A model generated the notes under the pieces. The model was not told the origin of the DNA. It made no database searches and saw only the letters and a list, made by a program, of their open reading frames with translations. Positions 60,800 to 64,000 of a stretch of DNA of 64,000 nucleotides are shown here, piece by piece (positions within the stretch are counted from its first letter, which is position 1; each line of letters opens with the position of its first letter). This stretch comes from Planctomycetota bacterium (GTDB lineage Bacteria > Planctomycetota > JAJSAM01 > JAJVHW01). The stretch lies in assembly GCA_021776825.1 (NCBI GenBank), contig JAJFFG010000025.1, positions 1 through 64,000 of the forward strand, written 5' to 3'. A program made the position numbers and the translations under genes.

Positions 60800-61975
60800 A
60801 TGCAGACGAGTCGCATTCTCTCGGTCGGGTTGGCGCTCGCGCTGCTCACTTCGGTTGCCGCGCCGCTCCTCGCGGGCGAGGAGCCCGCACCGCCGCCGGT
60901 CGACACGGGATCGGTCAACACTGGCCCGGTCAACACTGCTGCTGCCGACGCGGCGAAGCTGCACAAGCAGATCACCGCCGACTTCAACGCCGCGCGCAAC
61001 GACTACTACGCCGTGATGCGCAAGCGGCGCGCGGACGCGGAACTGCAGAAGCAGGACCCGCCGACGGCGCCCGAGCCGGAGTTCATCGCGCGTCATGCCG
61101 CGGCCGCGAAGACCTATGCCGGGACCGATGCGGCCGTGCCGTTCCTCACCTCGATCGTGTCGATGGGGCGGTCGCGTCAGGCAGACGACGCGCGCGCTGC
61201 GCTGGCCACGATCGTGGAATCGCACTCCGGAAGCGCGACCCTCGACACGATGACGTTCTCGCTCCTGTACGGAGTCCACACTCTCGGTGAGGACACGGTG
61301 CGCGGTGCGGTCGACGCGCTCGTCGAGCGGTCCCCGCACAACGGCGTGAAGGCCGCGATGCTCTACTGCCGCGGCGCGATGGTGAACCGCGCGACGACGT
61401 CGACGCAGGACCAGCGCGACACTGCGGTGGTCGACCTCGAACGAGCCATCGAGATCGGCGGTGAGTCGCGCTACGTCGGTCTGTCGAAGGGCGCCATCTT
61501 CGAACTGACGCGGCTGCAGGTCGGCATGACAGCGCCCGACATCGCCGGCGACGATCTCGATGGCTACGGGTTCAAACTCTCGGACTATCGCGGCAAGGTC
61601 GTGGTGCTCGACTTCTGGGGCGACTGGTGAGGCCCCTGCCGGGCCATGTACCCGCACGAGCGGTCGCTCGTGAAGCGTCTCGAGAACGGACCTTTCGCCC
61701 TCATCGGGGTGAACAGCGACACCGACAAGGCCCGTCTCGCGACGCGCCTCGAGGAAGAGAACATCACCTGGCGCAGCTTCTGGAACGGTCCCGACGGCAC
61801 GCGCGGTCCCATCTCCAAGGAGTGGAACGTGATGGGCTGGCCGACGATCTACGTGCTCGACGCCGAGGGCGTGATCCGTGCCAAGCAAGTGCGCGGGGAC
61901 GCGATGGACAAGGTCGTCGACGAGCTCCTCGCCGAGATGAAGCCGCGTACCGCAGAGTCGGGTACCGCGGAGTAG
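60800..61975 (+). CDS. TlpA/redoxin-family thiol-disulfide protein, probable selenoprotein (TGA = Sec277)
   Basis: The 391-residue product (reading TGA 61628-61630 as selenocysteine) has AGGAGG at 60786-60791, a signal peptide (LSVGLALALLTSVAAPLLAG), a helical middle (VPFLTSIVSMGRSRQADDAR) and a thioredoxin fold: VGMTAPDIAGDDLDGYGFKL, DYRGKVVVLDFWGDW, then Sec-GPCRAMYPHERSLVKRL, and WNVMGWPTIYVLDAEGVIR with the cis-Pro. In Cys homologues the site is WCGPC, so Sec replaces the attacking Cys. The frame and similarity run on without a break for 115 residues after TGA. A SECIS-like hairpin is 31 nt downstream. The role would be reduction or exchange of disulfides or peroxides outside the cytoplasm. 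A nonsense mutation of TGC is the alternative. Confidence 0.8.
61655..61672 (+). promoter_or_regulatory. SECIS-like hairpin for selenocysteine insertion
   Basis: CACGAGC-GGTC-GCTCGTG: a perfect 7-bp stem with the tetraloop GGTC. The loop begins 31 nt after the TGA, inside the 16-37 nt window known for bacterial SECIS elements, and GGTC is the loop of the E. coli fdhF element bound by SelB. A second small stem (GGCCC/GGGCC) follows the TGA directly. Confidence 0.7.
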
Positions 61976-62027
61976 CCTGCGGCCAGTGACGGATCGCACG
62001 TGACAGATCGCACATGACGGCTCGCGC

Positions 62028-63623
62028 ATGACCGAACTGCGGGCGCACGGGCTGACGCAGGGCTCGCTTCTCGCACGTCTGGCTACCGACCGGCCGGACC
62101 GCGAGGCGGTCGTGTTCCCGGAACTCGGCGTCCGATGGACGTTCGCGGACCTCGACGCGCGGGCGACGGCGCTGGCGGGTGGCCTCATGGCCCTCGGGGT
62201 CGGGCTGGGCGATCGCGTCGCGGTCTGGTCCGAGAACCACCCCGACTGGATCGCGCTGCAGTTTGCGATCGCGCGGGCGGGCGCGGTGCTGGTCACGGCG
62301 AACACGGCCCTGACGGCGCCCGAAATCGAGTACCTGCTGCGCCAGAGTCGCACGTCGATCGTGGTCACGGGACGCGGCGCGCGGGGCGAGGAGTACCTCG
62401 ATGCGCTCGAGGCCGTTCGCCCGCGTCTTCCGGAACTGCGGCACGTCGTCGTGATGGAGGGCGCGCCGCGCAAGTGGATGCTCTGCCTCGACGCGCTGGC
62501 GGCACAAGGCGCGCGTTTCCCGCGCGGGCGTCTCGTTGCGGCGAGCCAGTCCATCACGGTCCACTCGCCCGCGAACATCCAGTACACGTCCGGCACGACT
62601 GGCTTCCCAAAGGGCGTGGTGCTCTCGCACGAGAACATCGTCGAGAACGCATGGGCGATGGCACGTCAGCTCGGGTTGCACGACGGCGACCGAGTCTTGC
62701 TGCAGGTGCCGCTCTTCCACTGCTTCGGCTGCGTGATCTCCGTGCTCGGCGCAGCGACGCACGGGCTGCCGTTGATCGGCCTCCGACGCTTCGATCCGGC
62801 GGCGGCGCTGGCGGCGGTTGCGGACGAGGCGTGCACCGTGATCCACGGCGTGCCGACGATGTTCCTCGCGATGCTGTCGCACCCGGATCGTGTCTCGCAT
62901 GATCTCGGCTCGCTGCGCACCGGGATCATGGCGGGCTCGATGTGCCCTGAGGCCCTGATGCGGCGGGTGATTAGCGAGATGGGCGCGGCAGGGATGATCG
63001 TCGCGTACGGACTGACCGAGGCATCGCCGGCGGTGACGTCGTCGGCCCCGGACGATCCGGTTGCGGTCCGCTGCGGCACGGTGGGGCGCGCGATCCCGGG
63101 CGTCTCCGTGCGCGTCGTCGATCCCGATACGGGAGCGCCGCCACCGGCCGGTGAGCCGGGCGAACTCCAAGCGCGCGGATCGAACGTGATGCAGGGCTAC
63201 TTCGAGATGCCGGAGGCCACGGCCGAGGCCCTGACCGCGGACGGTTGGCTGCGAACCGGCGATCTGGCGACGCGGGACGCGAGCGGCCTCGTGCGCATCG
63301 TGGGGCGCATCAAGGAGATGGTCATCCGCGCCGGCGAGAACGTGTACCCCGCCGAGGTCGAGGACGCGCTGCGGACGCATCCCGATGTGCGCGATGCGGC
63401 GGTGTTCGGGCTACCGCACGACGAGTGGGGCGAAGAGGTCGCGGCGGCTGTGATCGCCGAACCGGGAAGTCGTCCGACGCTGGATGGCGTGCGTGCGTTC
63501 CTGGCCGATCGGCTGGCGCACTTCAAGCAGCCGACGCGCCTGGCGTGCGTCGACGCGTTCCCCCTCACCGGGTCGGGGAAGGTGCAGAGGTTCCGGTTGC
63601 CGGAGGAGCTGGGCTGGGCGTGA
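62028..63623 (+). CDS. Acyl-CoA synthetase / AMP-dependent ligase (ANL family)
   Basis: The 531-residue protein is of full length. AMP-binding P-loop IQYTSGTTGFPKGVVLSHEN, A5 motif YGLTEASP, A7 GWLRTGDLATRDASG, A8 hinge RIVGRIKEMVIRAGENVYPA and the C-terminal catalytic Lys in PLTGSGKVQRF are present, so it activates a carboxylic acid to an acyl-CoA. The substrate pocket cannot be read by eye; it is near the medium/long-chain or fatty-acid-CoA-ligase-like group. It follows the redoxin by 52 bases on the same strand but has no evident functional link to it. Confidence 0.9.
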   Translation: MTELRAHGLTQGSLLARLATDRPDREAVVFPELGVRWTFADLDARATALAGGLMALGVGLGDRVAVWSENHPDWIALQFAIARAGAVLVTANTALTAPEIEYLLRQSRTSIVVTGRGARGEEYLDALEAVRPRLPELRHVVVMEGAPRKWMLCLDALAAQGARFPRGRLVAASQSITVHSPANIQYTSGTTGFPKGVVLSHENIVENAWAMARQLGLHDGDRVLLQVPLFHCFGCVISVLGAATHGLPLIGLRRFDPAAALAAVADEACTVIHGVPTMFLAMLSHPDRVSHDLGSLRTGIMAGSMCPEALMRRVISEMGAAGMIVAYGLTEASPAVTSSAPDDPVAVRCGTVGRAIPGVSVRVVDPDTGAPPPAGEPGELQARGSNVMQGYFEMPEATAEALTADGWLRTGDLATRDASGLVRIVGRIKEMVIRAGENVYPAEVEDALRTHPDVRDAAVFGLPHDEWGEEVAAAVIAEPGSRPTLDGVRAFLADRLAHFKQPTRLACVDAFPLTGSGKVQRFRLPEELGWA

Positions 63624-63903
63624 CGTCGGCTGCGCTGCGCGCATCGGCGAGCTCCGCCTCGAGCGCGCGCAGCTCGGTCGTGCGGTCGGCGAGTCGCTCC
63701 TCGAGGCGCGCGAGACGCTCCCCATCGCGGAACCCGTGGCGCCGGGACGTCGCCAGTTCCACGTCCTTCTCCCGCAGCTGCTGATCGGCGTGAGACTGCA
63801 CCAACTGCAGTTCCATCGTTGCGCGGCGTGCACTCAGCAGCCACGCCAACGCCGAACCCGCGGTGAATGCGGTCAAGGACCAGATAAGTACGTTCGCGTC
63901 CAT
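63565..63903 (-). CDS. Small membrane-anchored coiled-coil protein
   Basis: The 112-residue product has an N-terminal membrane helix (LIWSLTAFTAGSALAWLLSA) and a charged heptad part (EERLADRTTELRALEAELAD) with a Pro/Ser tail. This matches the general pattern of small proteins of the RmuC N-terminal type (membrane anchor plus coiled coil), but the nuclease-like domain is missing. The last 59 bases overlap the 3' end of the convergent acyl-CoA synthetase gene; the tail is therefore constrained by the other gene, and its frame there may not be selected. Confidence 0.5.
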   Translation of the reverse strand: MDANVLIWSLTAFTAGSALAWLLSARRATMELQLVQSHADQQLREKDVELATSRRHGFRDGERLARLEERLADRTTELRALEAELADARSAADVTPSPAPPATGTSAPSPTR

Positions 63904-64000
63904 CTCGGGTGCATCCCCAGTGATGATCGAGGCGCACGCCGATGTCCCGAGTCCGGAGAGGACCCTGCTGCCGCGCTGCGCTCATTCCCCAGTGAGCCCG
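63904..64000. other. Window edge, no feature seen
   Basis: Ninety-seven bases with no start or stop that I can assign. Confidence 0.4.

Noticed and set aside
61646..61975. Separate 109-residue gene starting at MYPHERS
   Set aside because: It has no start signal, begins inside the thioredoxin active-site helix, and is the same frame as the redoxin after one TGA. Reading it as a part of the selenoprotein explains it fully.
60722..62638. Minus-strand extension making a 1120-residue open frame with 59276-60721
   Set aside because: It runs antisense to the redoxin and acyl-CoA synthetase genes, lacks family features, and the signal peptide at 60721 marks the real start.
1..64000. tRNA or rRNA genes
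   Set aside because: I read the intergenic intervals for cloverleaf or rRNA landmarks and found none. A covariance search could still find a divergent one.

Overview
The window is a high-GC stretch (roughly two-thirds G+C by eye) of a bacterial chromosome with almost no core housekeeping genes. Its style is that of Planctomycetota: an ECF-type sigma factor overlapping a Ser/Thr kinase, many secreted or lipoprotein genes with no recognisable family, DUF1570-type proteins, HEAT and leucine-rich repeat proteins, carboxypeptidase-regulatory-like surface proteins, and redoxin proteins of the planctomycete type. There is no rRNA, tRNA or ribosomal protein to fix the phylum, so this is an inference. 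I saw no CRISPR array and no intact mobile element.

Layout. 0-6.2 kb: a translationally coupled cluster of a metzincin-like protease ORF, an ECF sigma factor, a kinase/P-loop NTPase/helical-repeat protein, a 118-residue unknown and a cytoplasmic subtilase. 6.2-16 kb, minus strand: an operon of four lipoproteins (one of 1405 residues) plus a secreted protein, flanked by two copies of a duplicated block (SnoaL-like lipoprotein plus the tail of a secreted protein). 16.6-19.4 kb: a minus-strand run of a membrane protein, winged-helix regulator, cis-prenyltransferase and radical SAM protein, with two matching operator-like dyads. 19.7-22.7 kb: a coiled-coil protein and an actin-like ATPase. 23-49 kb: a scarred accessory zone with small unknowns, a SNF2/SWIM ATPase, two copies of a 2-oxoglutarate/Fe(II) oxygenase, an LRR protein, a DUF1570 protein, two MscS-family channels, and many decayed genes (arginase, transposase tail, PQQ propeller fragment, paralogue relics). 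Three families of palindromic intergenic repeats run through it or next to it. 49-57 kb: large envelope proteins and a PhzF-family enzyme. 57.5-64 kb: DUF547 and metallo-beta-lactamase-fold genes, a propeller-like secreted protein, a TlpA/redoxin gene with an in-frame TGA, and an acyl-CoA synthetase.

The strongest find is the redoxin at 60800-61975. The TGA sits exactly where the first Cys of the WCGPC active site belongs. A perfect 7-bp stem with a GGTC loop follows 31 nt later, as expected of a bacterial SECIS element, so the gene probably encodes a selenoprotein rather than being broken. Second is the sigma/kinase/subtilase cluster, which looks like a self-contained signalling-to-proteolysis system. 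Third are the actin-like ATPase with its coiled-coil partner and the stacked-lipoprotein operon. The repeats and relics between 24 and 48 kb show a region that keeps duplicating, deleting and decaying.
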